This document shows, one piece after another, positions 1 through 7,317 of a stretch of DNA of 29,001 bases. Position 1 is the stretch's first letter, and each line of letters starts with the position of its first letter. Origin of the DNA: a virus; the IMG/VR virus record IMGVR_UViG_3300032246_001518, positions 1-29,001 of that record; one strand, 5' to 3'. Both the position numbers and the translations under genes were made by a program. Below the pieces are notes generated by a model. It saw only the letters and a list, made by a program, of their open reading frames with translations, made no database searches and was not told where the DNA came from.

Positions 1-2
1 AC

Positions 3-1442
3 CGAGTATTCTTTAAAGGTTTTAATCAACGCATTGAAAAGTCACCTTGGTTTCAAGGAAGATATATAGCAAAAGCAAATATGGTTGAATTTGATAAGTC
101 TGTAACTGTACACTCAGGTCACTCAGAAAGAGAAGCATGGGAAGGTTATAACGTACTTGTGATTATTCTCGATGAAATTTCTGGATTTGAATTAGAATCA
201 ACAACAGGTCATGACCAAGCTAAAACAGCTTCAGCAATATATAAAATGTATCGTGCATCAGTAAATTCACGTTTCCCAGATTTTGGAAAAGTAATTTTGC
301 TTTCTTTTCCTCGTTTTAAAAATGACTATATTCAGCAAAAATATAATGAAGCTGTTGCAGAAAAAGAAGTTGTATTAAGACACCATAAATTTAAAGTAGA
401 TCCTGATCTTCCTGATAGTACTGAGGGGAATGAATTTGAAATTGAATGGGAAGAAGACCATATTGTTTCTTATAAAGTACCAAGAATGTATGCATTGAAA
501 AGACCAACATGGGACATTAACCCAACAAGAAAAATTGAAGATTTTACAATTGACTTTTATACGGATCCAACAGACGCCCTATCCAGATTTGCTTGCATGC
601 CACCAGACGCAACAGATGCATTTTTTAAAAATCGTGCAGTAATTGAAAAAGCTTTTTCTAATCCTAAATTAAATGTTGATTCATATGGAAGATTTGATGA
701 TGAGTTTAAACCAAAAGAAAACATGACATATTTTATGCACGTTGACCTCGCACAAAAACATGACCATTGTGCCGTAGCATTAGCTCACGTAGATGGCTGG
801 GTAACAATGAAAATTGGAGAACAATATAAAGAAGCAGCACCTAGAGTTGTGGTAGACGCAGTTAGATTTTGGACACCTACAGCATCAAAATCAGTAGATT
901 TTACAGATGTTAAAGATTATATTCTTTCTGTAAGAGATAAAGGTTTTAATTTAAAAATGGTTACATTTGACCGATGGAACTCTCACGATATGATGCAGCA
1001 GTTAGGTGTAAATAATATTAAAACTGAGATTCTTTCTGTTGCAAAAAAACATTATGAAGATCTTTCTTTATGTTTAACTGAAGAAAGATTACATGGTCCA
1101 AAAATACAGTTGTTAATTGATGAATTACTTCAGCTTCGTATTTTAAAGGACAAGGTAGACCACCCCAGAAAAGGCTCTAAAGACCTCTCTGATGCTGTTA
1201 CAGGGGCGGTATTCAATGCAATATCACTAACTCCTCCAGATCAAGATAAAGAGGTGGAAGTTTACACCTACTCTGGAGTATTTTCAAGCGAACTAGAACT
1301 ATTAAAAAAAGAATCAGATGCAAGATTAATAAACACTATAAGGTTGCCAGAAAAAAGAATTATGCCACAAGACATAAGAGATTTTTTTGATGATGAAGAT
1401 GGCGAATACAAAGATATAGTTGACAACTTTAAAATTTTATAG
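3..1442 (+). CDS. terL: Terminase large subunit (5' end outside window)
   Basis: This is the ATP-driven DNA-packaging motor and headful/cohesive-end nuclease of a tailed phage. The reading frame is open to the left edge, so the N-terminus with the Walker A loop lies upstream. A Walker B motif (VIILDE, Asp-Glu codons at 171-176) ends the ATPase domain. The C-terminal RNase H-like nuclease domain shows three spaced acidic positions: MHVDLA (Asp codon 744-746), VTFDRW (969-971) and KDLSDAV (1191-1193), the order expected for TerL nucleases. The first ATG in the window (81) is internal to the conserved ATPase domain and is not the start. The next gene begins 31 nt after the stop. Family assignment is secure from the motif order; the packaging subtype cannot be judged from this fragment. 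Confidence 0.9.
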   Translation, partial: RVFFKGFNQRIEKSPWFQGRYIAKANMVEFDKSVTVHSGHSEREAWEGYNVLVIILDEISGFELESTTGHDQAKTASAIYKMYRASVNSRFPDFGKVILLSFPRFKNDYIQQKYNEAVAEKEVVLRHHKFKVDPDLPDSTEGNEFEIEWEEDHIVSYKVPRMYALKRPTWDINPTRKIEDFTIDFYTDPTDALSRFACMPPDATDAFFKNRAVIEKAFSNPKLNVDSYGRFDDEFKPKENMTYFMHVDLAQKHDHCAVALAHVDGWVTMKIGEQYKEAAPRVVVDAVRFWTPTASKSVDFTDVKDYILSVRDKGFNLKMVTFDRWNSHDMMQQLGVNNIKTEILSVAKKHYEDLSLCLTEERLHGPKIQLLIDELLQLRILKDKVDHPRKGSKDLSDAVTGAVFNAISLTPPDQDKEVEVYTYSGVFSSELELLKKESDARLINTIRLPEKRIMPQDIRDFFDDEDGEYKDIVDNFKIL

Positions 1443-1473
1443 TAGAGTAGCACATACAATAAAAGGAGAAATA

Positions 1474-1761
1474 ATGCTTGCAAATGGAACAATAAAAACC
1501 ATAGAAGACGATAATGATATATATATCAGTTTAACTTCACTTTGTGAATACTTTACTCAGTCTGCCACAAATATGGAAAAAGAAATTAATGAAATTCACC
1601 CTTCAGAGTTTAAGTATGCAAGGGGTTTGAGAGACATGATGTTTACTATTGCACAAGAGATTGTTGAACTTGGTAAATTTGAGGCTCAAAGAAGATTGAT
1701 TAATAACCCAGATGATCTTTTAAAAATGATAGATAAAAATCCTTTTGGTAAGGTAGAGTAG
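1474..1761 (+). CDS. Hypothetical protein, 95 aa, downstream of terminase
   Basis: I do not recognise this family. An upstream in-frame TTG at 1420 exists, but ATG 1474 has a good ribosome binding site (AAGGAG at 1463-1468, 5 nt spacing), so I use it. The product is a small, soluble, mostly helical and acidic protein without cysteine motifs beyond a single Cys near residue 23, and without a signal peptide or membrane segment. It sits between terL and tRNA-Asn, in the same direction, and is probably co-transcribed with the terminase. Its position next to terL is compatible with a packaging accessory role, but nothing in the sequence proves that. Confidence 0.7.
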   Translation: MLANGTIKTIEDDNDIYISLTSLCEYFTQSATNMEKEINEIHPSEFKYARGLRDMMFTIAQEIVELGKFEAQRRLINNPDDLLKMIDKNPFGKVE

Positions 1762-1767
1762 GATCGG

Positions 1768-1839
1768 TGGTCATTAGCTCAACGGCAGAGCACCCGACTG
1801 TTAATCGGGATGTTCCTGGTTCGAATCCAGGATGACCAG
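1768..1839 (+). tRNA. tRNA-Asn (anticodon GTT)
   Basis: A complete cloverleaf can be drawn: 7-bp acceptor stem TGGTCAT/ATGACCA, D stem GCTC/GAGC, anticodon stem CCCGA/TCGGG around loop CTGTTAA giving anticodon GTT, and T arm CCTGG-TTCGAAT-CCAGG. The discriminator base is G, as expected for tRNA-Asn. No encoded CCA follows, so host CCA addition is needed. Confidence 0.93.
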
Positions 1840-1850
1840 CAATATAAAAA

Positions 1851-2300
1851 ATGAATAAACAATGGAATGAAAATAATAAAAAAATAATTGGTTTGCCAAG
1901 ACCATTTTTTACAGTAAATAAAAAAATATCTGAAAAGAAAAAACTTCATAAAAAATTTCCTTTGCCGTGGCAATCAGAACCAGGTTTTGTTGATTTTGAG
2001 TCGGGAGACTTTAACTTAAAGTTAATTCAAGAAAATGAAGATGTTGTTTCTAAGAATAACCTGTGTGCATATTGTGGTGTAAAAATTGAAGATGATGAAG
2101 ATGTTGTAAGATGGAAAAAAGATGACTTATTAACTGGAGATAAGGTACCTTCTGATTACCACCCATTTCACAAAAAATGTATGAAGCAAGCAAGAATTTA
2201 TTGCCCTTTTATGAGAAAAACCAAGGATGAAGAATTTGAATTTGGTAAGTATGCTGATTTAAAAAAGAATTTTTTAATAATTTTACAAGAGACTAAATAA
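1851..2300 (+). CDS. Hypothetical zinc-finger-like protein, 149 aa
   Basis: Unrecognised family. The central part carries a treble-clef-like set of potential metal ligands: CAYCG (CxxC, about residues 73-76) followed by HPFHKKC and a further Cys in IYCPF. The N-terminus is Lys-rich, the middle acidic, the C-terminus helical. There is no convincing Shine-Dalgarno in front of ATG 1851, which lies only 11 nt after tRNA-Asn; translation may begin on a tRNA-processed 5' end. It is followed by another Cys/His-rich small gene at 2311. A DNA- or RNA-binding role is possible from the ligands but not shown. Confidence 0.65.
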   Translation: MNKQWNENNKKIIGLPRPFFTVNKKISEKKKLHKKFPLPWQSEPGFVDFESGDFNLKLIQENEDVVSKNNLCAYCGVKIEDDEDVVRWKKDDLLTGDKVPSDYHPFHKKCMKQARIYCPFMRKTKDEEFEFGKYADLKKNFLIILQETK

Positions 2301-2310
2301 GGAGTATAAT

Positions 2311-2538
2311 ATGAATACAATGGTAAAACTTGAAGAAGATTATGTTTTAAATGCAACAGATCGCTGTGATTCATGTCATGCTCAAGCATACGTTGTTGTA
2401 AAAGGTGTTACTGGAGAACTTATTTTTTGCGGTCATCATTATGTAAAAAATAAAGAAGCTTTAAAAAAATTTGCTTATGAAATTATTGATGAAAGATCAA
2501 GGATAATACAATCACCATCTATAGGCCAGGTAAATTAA
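2311..2538 (+). CDS. DUF7455-like small zinc-binding protein, 75 aa
   Basis: The protein has the pattern DRCDSCHAQAYV (CxxC) then GELIFCGHHY (C-x2-H), which matches my memory of the actinobacterial DUF7455 family: short proteins of about 70-80 residues with a paired CxxC/CxHH zinc site and unknown function. The start is well supported by AAGGAG directly upstream (spacing 7). It is a useful host clue because this family is concentrated in Actinobacteria and their phages. Location between a second CxxC protein and tRNA-Ile suggests membership in the same transcript. Family recognition is from motif reading only. Confidence 0.7.
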   Translation: MNTMVKLEEDYVLNATDRCDSCHAQAYVVVKGVTGELIFCGHHYVKNKEALKKFAYEIIDERSRIIQSPSIGQVN

Positions 2539-2544
2539 AAATTA

Positions 2545-2619
2545 CCTGCAGTAGCCTAATCTGGTTTTGGCAGCACTCTTATAAGGTGTCTATTGTGAGT
2601 TCAAATCTCATCTGCAGGA
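2545..2619 (+). tRNA. tRNA-Ile (anticodon TAT)
   Basis: Acceptor stem CCTGCAG/CTGCAGG, anticodon stem GCACT/GGTGT around loop CTTATAA (anticodon TAT) and T arm GTGAG-TTCAAAT-CTCAT. It would decode the AUA codon directly. Bacteria usually read AUA with a lysidine-modified CAU tRNA, so a genuine UAU tRNA is an AT-rich phage adaptation. Discriminator A fits isoleucine. Confidence 0.88.
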
Positions 2620-2641
2620 CAAAAGGACAAAAGGATAAAAA

Positions 2642-2734
2642 ATGAAATTTATCAAAAAAATAAAATTAAAAATTAAAAAAATAATTTTTAAAATTAAACA
2701 AAAAAGATTTGAAAAAAAAGATTTTATTTATTAA
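2642..2734 (+). CDS. Possible 30-aa Lys-rich peptide
   Basis: ATG 2642 follows AAAAGGA with 6-nt spacing and opens a 30-codon frame that ends just before the ribosome binding site of the next gene. The peptide is strongly basic (about half lysine) and alternates Lys with Ile/Phe/Leu, so it could form a cationic amphipathic helix. Because A-runs in this very AT-rich stretch easily create Lys/Ile codons by chance, the call is tentative. Confidence 0.35.
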   Translation: MKFIKKIKLKIKKIIFKIKQKRFEKKDFIY

Positions 2735-2743
2735 GGAAAAATA

Positions 2744-3538
2744 ATGAAATTAAAACAATTATTTGGTTTTGTACATGATGATATGAATGTTCTTAAAAAT
2801 CATTATGAAAATACAAAAAAACATATAGAAATTTATTTTCCTAATGTTAATTTAAAAAAAGATGAATTTAATTCTTTTAATTATAGATCAGATAAATTTA
2901 TAAAAAATCATGAAGAAAAACATTTACTTTTTGTCGGATGCTCTTATACTTTTGGCTCTGGAATTGAACAAGAGCTAACTTGGCCAAAAATTGTTTATGA
3001 CAAAATATCAAAAAAAGAAAAAAATTCTGGATATTTTAACATAGGAACAACTGGAAGCTCTATAACAGATTCAATATATAATATGTTTAAATATTTTAAA
3101 ATTTACGGAAACCCTGATGTTATTTTTTTCTGCATGCCAGACGCACTGAGGTTTTATAATTTTGATGAAAATATAAATAAAATAAGAAATGCCTGGTACA
3201 GCGAAGAAGATTTAGAACTTCTTATGTTTATTAATAAAAACAATTACATGATTTTAGAAGAATATTGCAAAGCAAATAAAATAAAACTATATTCTTTTAC
3301 CTGGGTTTTTAATAAAAAAAGACATAAATCTGTAGATGATGTATTTGATAAAAATTTTTTTACGTTTTATAAAATTAATTTAGAAGATCAAGATGAATTT
3401 GTTTTTGCAGCTTTTGCAAAAGAAACAAAAAATCCTTACACACTATGGGCCAAAGATGAAAGACATAGGGGCACCGCATATCATGAATATTGGGCTAATT
3501 TTATTTATAATAAATATAACGAAAGTACTTTGCAATGA
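2744..3538 (+). CDS. SGNH/GDSL-like hydrolase, copy 1 (264 aa)
   Basis: The core matches the SGNH hydrolase fold: block I LLFVGCSYTFGSG with candidate nucleophile Ser67, a block II-like glycine in IGTTGSSI (about 100-106), block III NPDVIFFCMPD (123-133), and block V KDERH (Asp238-x-x-His241), the classical catalytic Asp/His spacing. SGNH enzymes are esterases, often acting on O-acyl groups of glycans. No signal peptide is seen, so it acts in the cytoplasm or on virion components. Its stop overlaps the start of a paralogue by 4 nt, which in turn overlaps a carbamoyltransferase, so the three are translationally coupled. Codon use is extremely AAA/ATA-rich compared with the structural genes. 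The substrate is unknown. Confidence 0.7.
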   Translation: MKLKQLFGFVHDDMNVLKNHYENTKKHIEIYFPNVNLKKDEFNSFNYRSDKFIKNHEEKHLLFVGCSYTFGSGIEQELTWPKIVYDKISKKEKNSGYFNIGTTGSSITDSIYNMFKYFKIYGNPDVIFFCMPDALRFYNFDENINKIRNAWYSEEDLELLMFINKNNYMILEEYCKANKIKLYSFTWVFNKKRHKSVDDVFDKNFFTFYKINLEDQDEFVFAAFAKETKNPYTLWAKDERHRGTAYHEYWANFIYNKYNESTLQ

Positions 3539-4287
3539 AATATAAAAATGTTTATTCTAAAGTTCATAGAAACCAATTTGAATTAATAAATTCTTCAAAT
3601 TACAAAAAAAATTTTTTTGGAGAAGAAAAAGAAATAAATTCTCACGGTTTTAGATCAGAAGAATTTAAAAATGCACATCAAGGCAAGCACATTCTTTTTT
3701 CTGGATGTTCTGTGACTAGTGGTGTTGGTTTGTTACAAGAAGAAATGTGGGCAAAAAAAACATATAATAAAATTTTAGAAAAAGAAGAATGTTCTGGATA
3801 TTTTAATATAGGCATTGGTGCAAGTGGGTTATGCGATCAAATATCAAATATGTTTAAATACTTTAACACTTATGGCAATCCAGACGTTATATTTTTTATG
3901 ATACCAGACGGAGGTAGATTTTATCATTATGAGGAATCTTCTGATCAAATAAGCCATTCTTTTATTGAAGATGAATATAAAAATTTTATATTTTTCTTGT
4001 ACATACAATACTACTTGATGTTAGAATCTTATTGCAAATCCAACAACATTAAGTTATTTTCTTTTAGCTATGTATCAAAAACACAAAAATATTTTGAAAA
4101 AAAATTTAAAACATTTTATAGTATTGATTTTAAAGATATGACTAATTTTGTTTTTAATTATGTTGAAAATAACAAAGGCATAAACTATTTAACAAAAGCA
4201 AGGGACGACATGCATTATGGAGTAGCTTATCACGAATATTGGGCTAACTTTATGCACAATACATACCTTGAAAGCAGCTCCTTATGA
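3535..4287 (+). CDS. SGNH/GDSL-like hydrolase, copy 2 (250 aa)
   Basis: A clear paralogue of the preceding gene: shared segments include FSGCSVTSGVG (nucleophile Ser59), SGYFNIG, MFKYF..YGNPDVIFF, and AYHEYWANFMHN. The catalytic Asp224-x-x-His227 pair (RDDMH) is kept. The start ATG sits in an ATGA overlap with the upstream stop, and its own stop overlaps the start of the carbamoyltransferase in the same way. Divergence from copy 1 around the active-site loops (GSGIEQELTW versus GVGLLQEEMW) hints at different acyl or glycan specificity. Tandem duplication is seen directly; the enzymatic role is inferred from SGNH family knowledge. Confidence 0.68.
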   Translation: MKYKNVYSKVHRNQFELINSSNYKKNFFGEEKEINSHGFRSEEFKNAHQGKHILFSGCSVTSGVGLLQEEMWAKKTYNKILEKEECSGYFNIGIGASGLCDQISNMFKYFNTYGNPDVIFFMIPDGGRFYHYEESSDQISHSFIEDEYKNFIFFLYIQYYLMLESYCKSNNIKLFSFSYVSKTQKYFEKKFKTFYSIDFKDMTNFVFNYVENNKGINYLTKARDDMHYGVAYHEYWANFMHNTYLESSSL

Positions 4288-5708
4288 AAATTTTAGGATT
4301 TAACGAAACATCTCACGATGCTGCAATGTCATTAATTAATGATGAAAAAATATTGTTTGCTGGACATGCAGAGCGGTATAGCAAGAAAAAAAATGATTGG
4401 TATAACAACAATGAAATATACCGTGATCTACTTAATTATGGTATTCCAGATGAGGCTGCTTATTATGAAAAGTCCCGTTTAAAAAAAATAAGAATTAGGT
4501 TGCGTGGCGGGGCATCAGATTGGAAGCCTGTTTATAAAGGCATAAAGGCAAAAGAATTTAAACACCATTACTCTCATGCAGCAGCAGGATATTATACAAG
4601 TCCATTTAATGATTCAGTTATTGTTGTATTAGATGCTATTGGAGAATTTAATACATCAACAATTTGGACGGGTATTAATGAAAAGATTTCTTTAGTAGAG
4701 AAAAGAAATTACCCCTTAAGCTTTGGACTATTTTATTCAGCATTTACACAATTGATTGGACTTATGCCCAATCAAGAAGAATATATCATGATGGGTATGG
4801 CTGCATATGGAGATAAAAATAAATATTTTGATAAAGTAAATGAATATTTTCCAAGCATTGAAAGGCAAAAATATAATTTTCATAAAGGAATTACTGATTG
4901 GGGCTGGGTAACTTCAGATCAAGATAAATTTGATATTGCAGCAGCAGTTCAATACGTGTATGAACTCAGATTAATTGAATTTATGAATCATGCAAAAATA
5001 ATGACTAGCAAAAAAAATCTTGTATTTATGGGTGGATGTGCATTAAATTGTTCTGCAAATACTTTATTGTGTAATATTTTTGATGATATATGGATTATGC
5101 CAAATCCAGGTGACGCTGGCTCAAGTTTGGGTGCAGCATTATCAATACGTGGATCACACATAAAGTGGGAAGGTCCTTATTTAGGATATGATTTAAAAAA
5201 TGAATATCCAGTTCAAAAAATTTTAGATGAATTGGTTAGCAAAGGAATAGCACCAGTAGCAGCGGGACGTGCAGAATTTGGTCCCCGAGCATTGGGCAAT
5301 AGAAGCATATTAGCTGATCCAACAGACATAAGGGTTAAAGATAAAGTTAATCAAATAAAAAAAAGAGAAATGTTTAGGCCTTTTGCTCCAGTTGTAATGG
5401 AAGAGCATGCTAATGAATGGTTTGATATGCCAAAAGGTAAGCCAAGCCCTTATATGCAATATGCTGTTAAATGCCTAAAGCCAGATTCAATACCCGCAGT
5501 TGTGCATAAAGATGGAACCTCAAGAGTCCAAACAGTAAATAAAGATCAACATCCAGGATTGTATGAAGTTCTCAGTATTTGGAATGAAATTACTGGAGTA
5601 CCAATTTTATTGAATACTAGTTTAAACATAAAAGGGCAGCCACTTTTAAATGATTGGGATGATATTAACGAGTGGAATAAAATGTACAAAACTGATATTA
5701 TAGTGTAA
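4284..5708 (+). CDS. NodU/CmcH-family O-carbamoyltransferase (474 aa)
   Basis: Enzymes of this family transfer a carbamoyl group from carbamoyl phosphate via carbamoyl-adenylate to a hydroxyl of a sugar, antibiotic or nucleobase. Recognisable elements are the N-terminal Kae1-like ILGFNETSHDAAMSL (His11-Asp12), the metal-binding FKHHYSHAAAGY (His94, His95, His98), FMGGCALNCSANT, and the start of the YrdC-like adenylation domain AEFGPRALGNRSILADP, FRPFAPVV and the C-terminal ILLNTSLNIKGQPL. It is somewhat shorter than typical members (550-600 aa), yet both domains are represented. It is coupled to two SGNH-like genes. In phages such enzymes have been linked to 5-hydroxymethylcytosine carbamoylation; here the neighbours favour sugar decoration, but both remain open. 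Confidence 0.88.
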   Translation: MKILGFNETSHDAAMSLINDEKILFAGHAERYSKKKNDWYNNNEIYRDLLNYGIPDEAAYYEKSRLKKIRIRLRGGASDWKPVYKGIKAKEFKHHYSHAAAGYYTSPFNDSVIVVLDAIGEFNTSTIWTGINEKISLVEKRNYPLSFGLFYSAFTQLIGLMPNQEEYIMMGMAAYGDKNKYFDKVNEYFPSIERQKYNFHKGITDWGWVTSDQDKFDIAAAVQYVYELRLIEFMNHAKIMTSKKNLVFMGGCALNCSANTLLCNIFDDIWIMPNPGDAGSSLGAALSIRGSHIKWEGPYLGYDLKNEYPVQKILDELVSKGIAPVAAGRAEFGPRALGNRSILADPTDIRVKDKVNQIKKREMFRPFAPVVMEEHANEWFDMPKGKPSPYMQYAVKCLKPDSIPAVVHKDGTSRVQTVNKDQHPGLYEVLSIWNEITGVPILLNTSLNIKGQPLLNDWDDINEWNKMYKTDIIV

Positions 5709-5714
5709 CAACAT

Positions 5715-5785
5715 TCCCAGATCGTCTAACGGTAGGACACCGCCCTTTGGAGGCGGGTATCTTGGTTCGAATCCAGGTCAGGGAG
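5715..5785 (+). tRNA. tRNA-Gln (anticodon TTG)
   Basis: Acceptor TCCCAGA/TCAGGGA pairs except for an A-A mismatch at the fifth pair. Anticodon stem CCGCC/GGCGG surrounds loop CTTTGGA (anticodon TTG, codon CAA), and the T arm is CTTGG-TTCGAAT-CCAGG. Discriminator G. The body is close to standard bacterial tRNA-Gln. Confidence 0.9.
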
Positions 5786-5788
5786 CAA

Positions 5789-5914
5789 GGCTATAAACGA
5801 CACAACTTAGGATGTTATAGTTACATATACACCCGAAACTCGGAAGCGAGTGGCGTGTGAGACAGATACAGCATGTACGTCATGTGCAACTGGAAGTCGC
5901 CATCGTTTATAGCC
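5789..5914 (+). ncRNA. Candidate structured RNA between two tRNAs (126 nt)
   Basis: The ends form a perfect 12-bp helix (GGCTATAAACGA at 5789-5800 with TCGTTTATAGCC at 5903-5914). Inside, AGTTACAT (5819-5826) pairs with ATGT-gc-AACT (5882-5891), ACAC+CC (5829-5834) pairs with GG-c-GTGT (5852-5858), and ACTCG/CGAGT (5838-5842, 5847-5851) closes a GAAG tetraloop. It lies 3 nt after tRNA-Gln and 3 nt before tRNA-Gly, so tRNA processing enzymes would release it. There is no T arm, anticodon loop or open reading frame of note. Phage T4 also encodes two stable RNAs of unknown function inside its tRNA cluster. I do not recognise this RNA as a known class. Confidence 0.7.
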
Positions 5915-5917
5915 CCT

Positions 5918-5988
5918 GCGAATATTGCATAGTGGTAGTGCGTAACCTTGCCAAGGTTAATGTGCGAGTTCGATTCTCGCTATTCGCT
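5918..5988 (+). tRNA. tRNA-Gly (anticodon GCC)
   Basis: Perfect acceptor stem GCGAATA/TATTCGC, anticodon stem TAACC/GGTTA around loop TTGCCAA (anticodon GCC), T arm GCGAG-TTCGATT-CTCGC, discriminator T. Unlike the other tRNAs in the window it reads GGC/GGU rather than an A-ending codon. Confidence 0.92.
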
Positions 5989-5993
5989 CTTCG

Positions 5994-6002
5994 TGGTATA
6001 AT
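5994..6002 (+). promoter_or_regulatory. Extended -10 promoter TGG-TATAAT
   Basis: TGGTATAAT immediately after tRNA-Gly, 24 nt before the ATG at 6027. No good -35 box is visible, but the TGn extension recurs at many promoters in this window and can replace it. Confidence 0.65.
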
Positions 6003-6026
6003 TTATATAAATAATTAGGGGGAAAT

Positions 6027-6878
6027 ATGCCATACAAAATTGTTCAACATGAAGGTAAGTTTTCAGTAGTAGCACAAAATACTGGACACGTTGCTGGTAC
6101 ACACCCAAGCAAGCAAAAAGCACAAGCACAAATGGCTGCTTTATATGCCAATGAACCAGAAGCAAGTGTAAAAAAATGTATGACTTGTGGTTGCGATGAT
6201 TTAGGTAATGATCATCATTATATTTCCGATACAGAAAAGTGTGTAAATTGCATTGATAAAGGTCAGGGTCCTTGCTGGGACGGATACCAATATGCTGGAA
6301 CAAAAGATCAAAATGGAAAAACAGTTCCTAATTGCATTCCAGTGAAAAAAGCTGATGGTGGATATCAACCAAATGCTGGCATGAAAGCAGCAGCACGTCG
6401 TGCATTAAAATGGAAAGAAGATGGTCAAGCCACGGGAGCGGGTACACCAGTTGGTTGGGGTCGTGCAAGCGATATAGTTGCTGGAAGATCAATGTCTCTT
6501 GATACAGTTAAAAGAATGTATTCTTTCTTTTCAAGACATGAAGTTGATAAAAAAGGAAAAAATTGGGATAAACCATCTAACGGTAAAATTATGTGGAACG
6601 CATGGGGTGGAGATGCAGGTTTTGCATGGTCTCGTGCAATTGTAAATAAAGAAGAAAAAATTGCAAAAGAAATTTGGAATGGCGCATTTTCACCAATTCA
6701 AAAGAAAAAAGATAAATTTAAAGATATAATTTCAGATAAAAAAGGAAAACCATCAGATAAAGAATTATATGCAAGAGTAATTGCTGATGCTAAAAAGAAA
6801 TTTGAAGTGTATCCTTCAGCTTACGCAAATGGTTGGGTTGTTCAGGAATACAAACGCCGTGGAGGAAAATACAATTAA
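6027..6878 (+). CDS. Multidomain phage protein with DUF5872-like C-terminus (283 aa)
   Basis: Three parts are visible. Residues 1-48 (PYKIVQHEGKFSVV...KAQAQMAALYANEPE) resemble a short module repeatedly seen in phage structural proteins. Residues 53-77 contain CMTCGC...CVNC, a potential zinc ribbon. Residues 111-200 (NAGMKAAARRALKW, GTPVGWGRASDIVAGRSMSLDTVKRMYSFFSRHE, WNAWGGDAGFAWSRAIV) match a domain I remember from head-associated phage proteins, and the end (VYPSAYANGWVVQEYKRRGGKY) fits DUF5872. Between them is EIWNGAFSPI (about 215-224), a motif shared with two other proteins here. A strong GGGGGAAAT ribosome site precedes ATG 6027. A virion or prohead role is inferred, not shown. Confidence 0.7.
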   Translation: MPYKIVQHEGKFSVVAQNTGHVAGTHPSKQKAQAQMAALYANEPEASVKKCMTCGCDDLGNDHHYISDTEKCVNCIDKGQGPCWDGYQYAGTKDQNGKTVPNCIPVKKADGGYQPNAGMKAAARRALKWKEDGQATGAGTPVGWGRASDIVAGRSMSLDTVKRMYSFFSRHEVDKKGKNWDKPSNGKIMWNAWGGDAGFAWSRAIVNKEEKIAKEIWNGAFSPIQKKKDKFKDIISDKKGKPSDKELYARVIADAKKKFEVYPSAYANGWVVQEYKRRGGKYN

Positions 6879-7302
6879 AAAAGAACGTGGCAATATTGCG
6901 GGAGATTCATCGGCAAGCTCTGGTCGCATAAGCGGTGGCGTTGGTTGGAAGATAGAATTTAATACTCCAGATTGCCAACACGGTTGGTCTGTAATTAAAG
7001 TGGGTTCGGGACAATCAATAGGTTGTTATCTTAAAGAAGAAGATGCAAAAGCAGCATTAGAAGCATTAGCAGTTACAGAACCAGTAGTAAAGGGTGCAAA
7101 TCCTACTCCAACAAAAGAATCAACTTCAATATGGGATGGAGTTTTTTTGCCACTCGGAGAAGCAATGTCTGGAACTAATTATGGTGAAATGTCGGGAGAT
7201 GCTGGATGGATGTCAACTTATAATTCACCACCACAACATGACGGTAAACCAACAGTTGGATATGGTAATCACGCAGATCCAAAAGGAAGATCTAACCAAT
7301 AA
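6858..7302 (+). CDS. Hypothetical protein with IWxGxFxP motif (about 147 aa, start uncertain)
   Basis: The coding part is clear from KIEFNTPDCQHGWSVIKVGSG to the stop, including SIWDGVFLPLG (codons 7129-7155). No ATG stands in a sensible place. GTG 6858 follows AGGA at 6844-6847; the alternative is ATT 6874, 8 nt after GGAGG (6861-6865) and overlapping the stop of the previous gene as ATTAA. A +1 frameshift from the upstream gene is a third option. The product is Gly/Ser-rich, hydrophilic and acidic towards the C-terminus, with no membrane segment. Its short motif is shared with the proteins at 6027-6878 and 14283-15011, pointing to a common partner. Function unknown. Confidence 0.6.
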
Positions 7303-7317
7303 TAGAAAGAGTAAAAA

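Noticed and set aside
5833-5860. Hammerhead-ribozyme-like GAAA followed by a hairpin in the RNA between tRNAs
   Set aside because: The position after the hairpin is TG rather than U-H, and no CUGANGA core occurs on either side, so the catalytic centre cannot form.
5786-5917. An additional tRNA or tmRNA
   Set aside because: No T-arm TTCRA loop, no anticodon arm, and the 12-bp end helix is too long for a tRNA acceptor; no tag-peptide frame.
6781-6880. ATG at 6781 as start of the gene ending at 7302
   Set aside because: It would create about 30 residues read out of frame from the conserved C-terminus of the upstream protein; GTG 6858 or ATT 6874 near the ribosome site is more likely.
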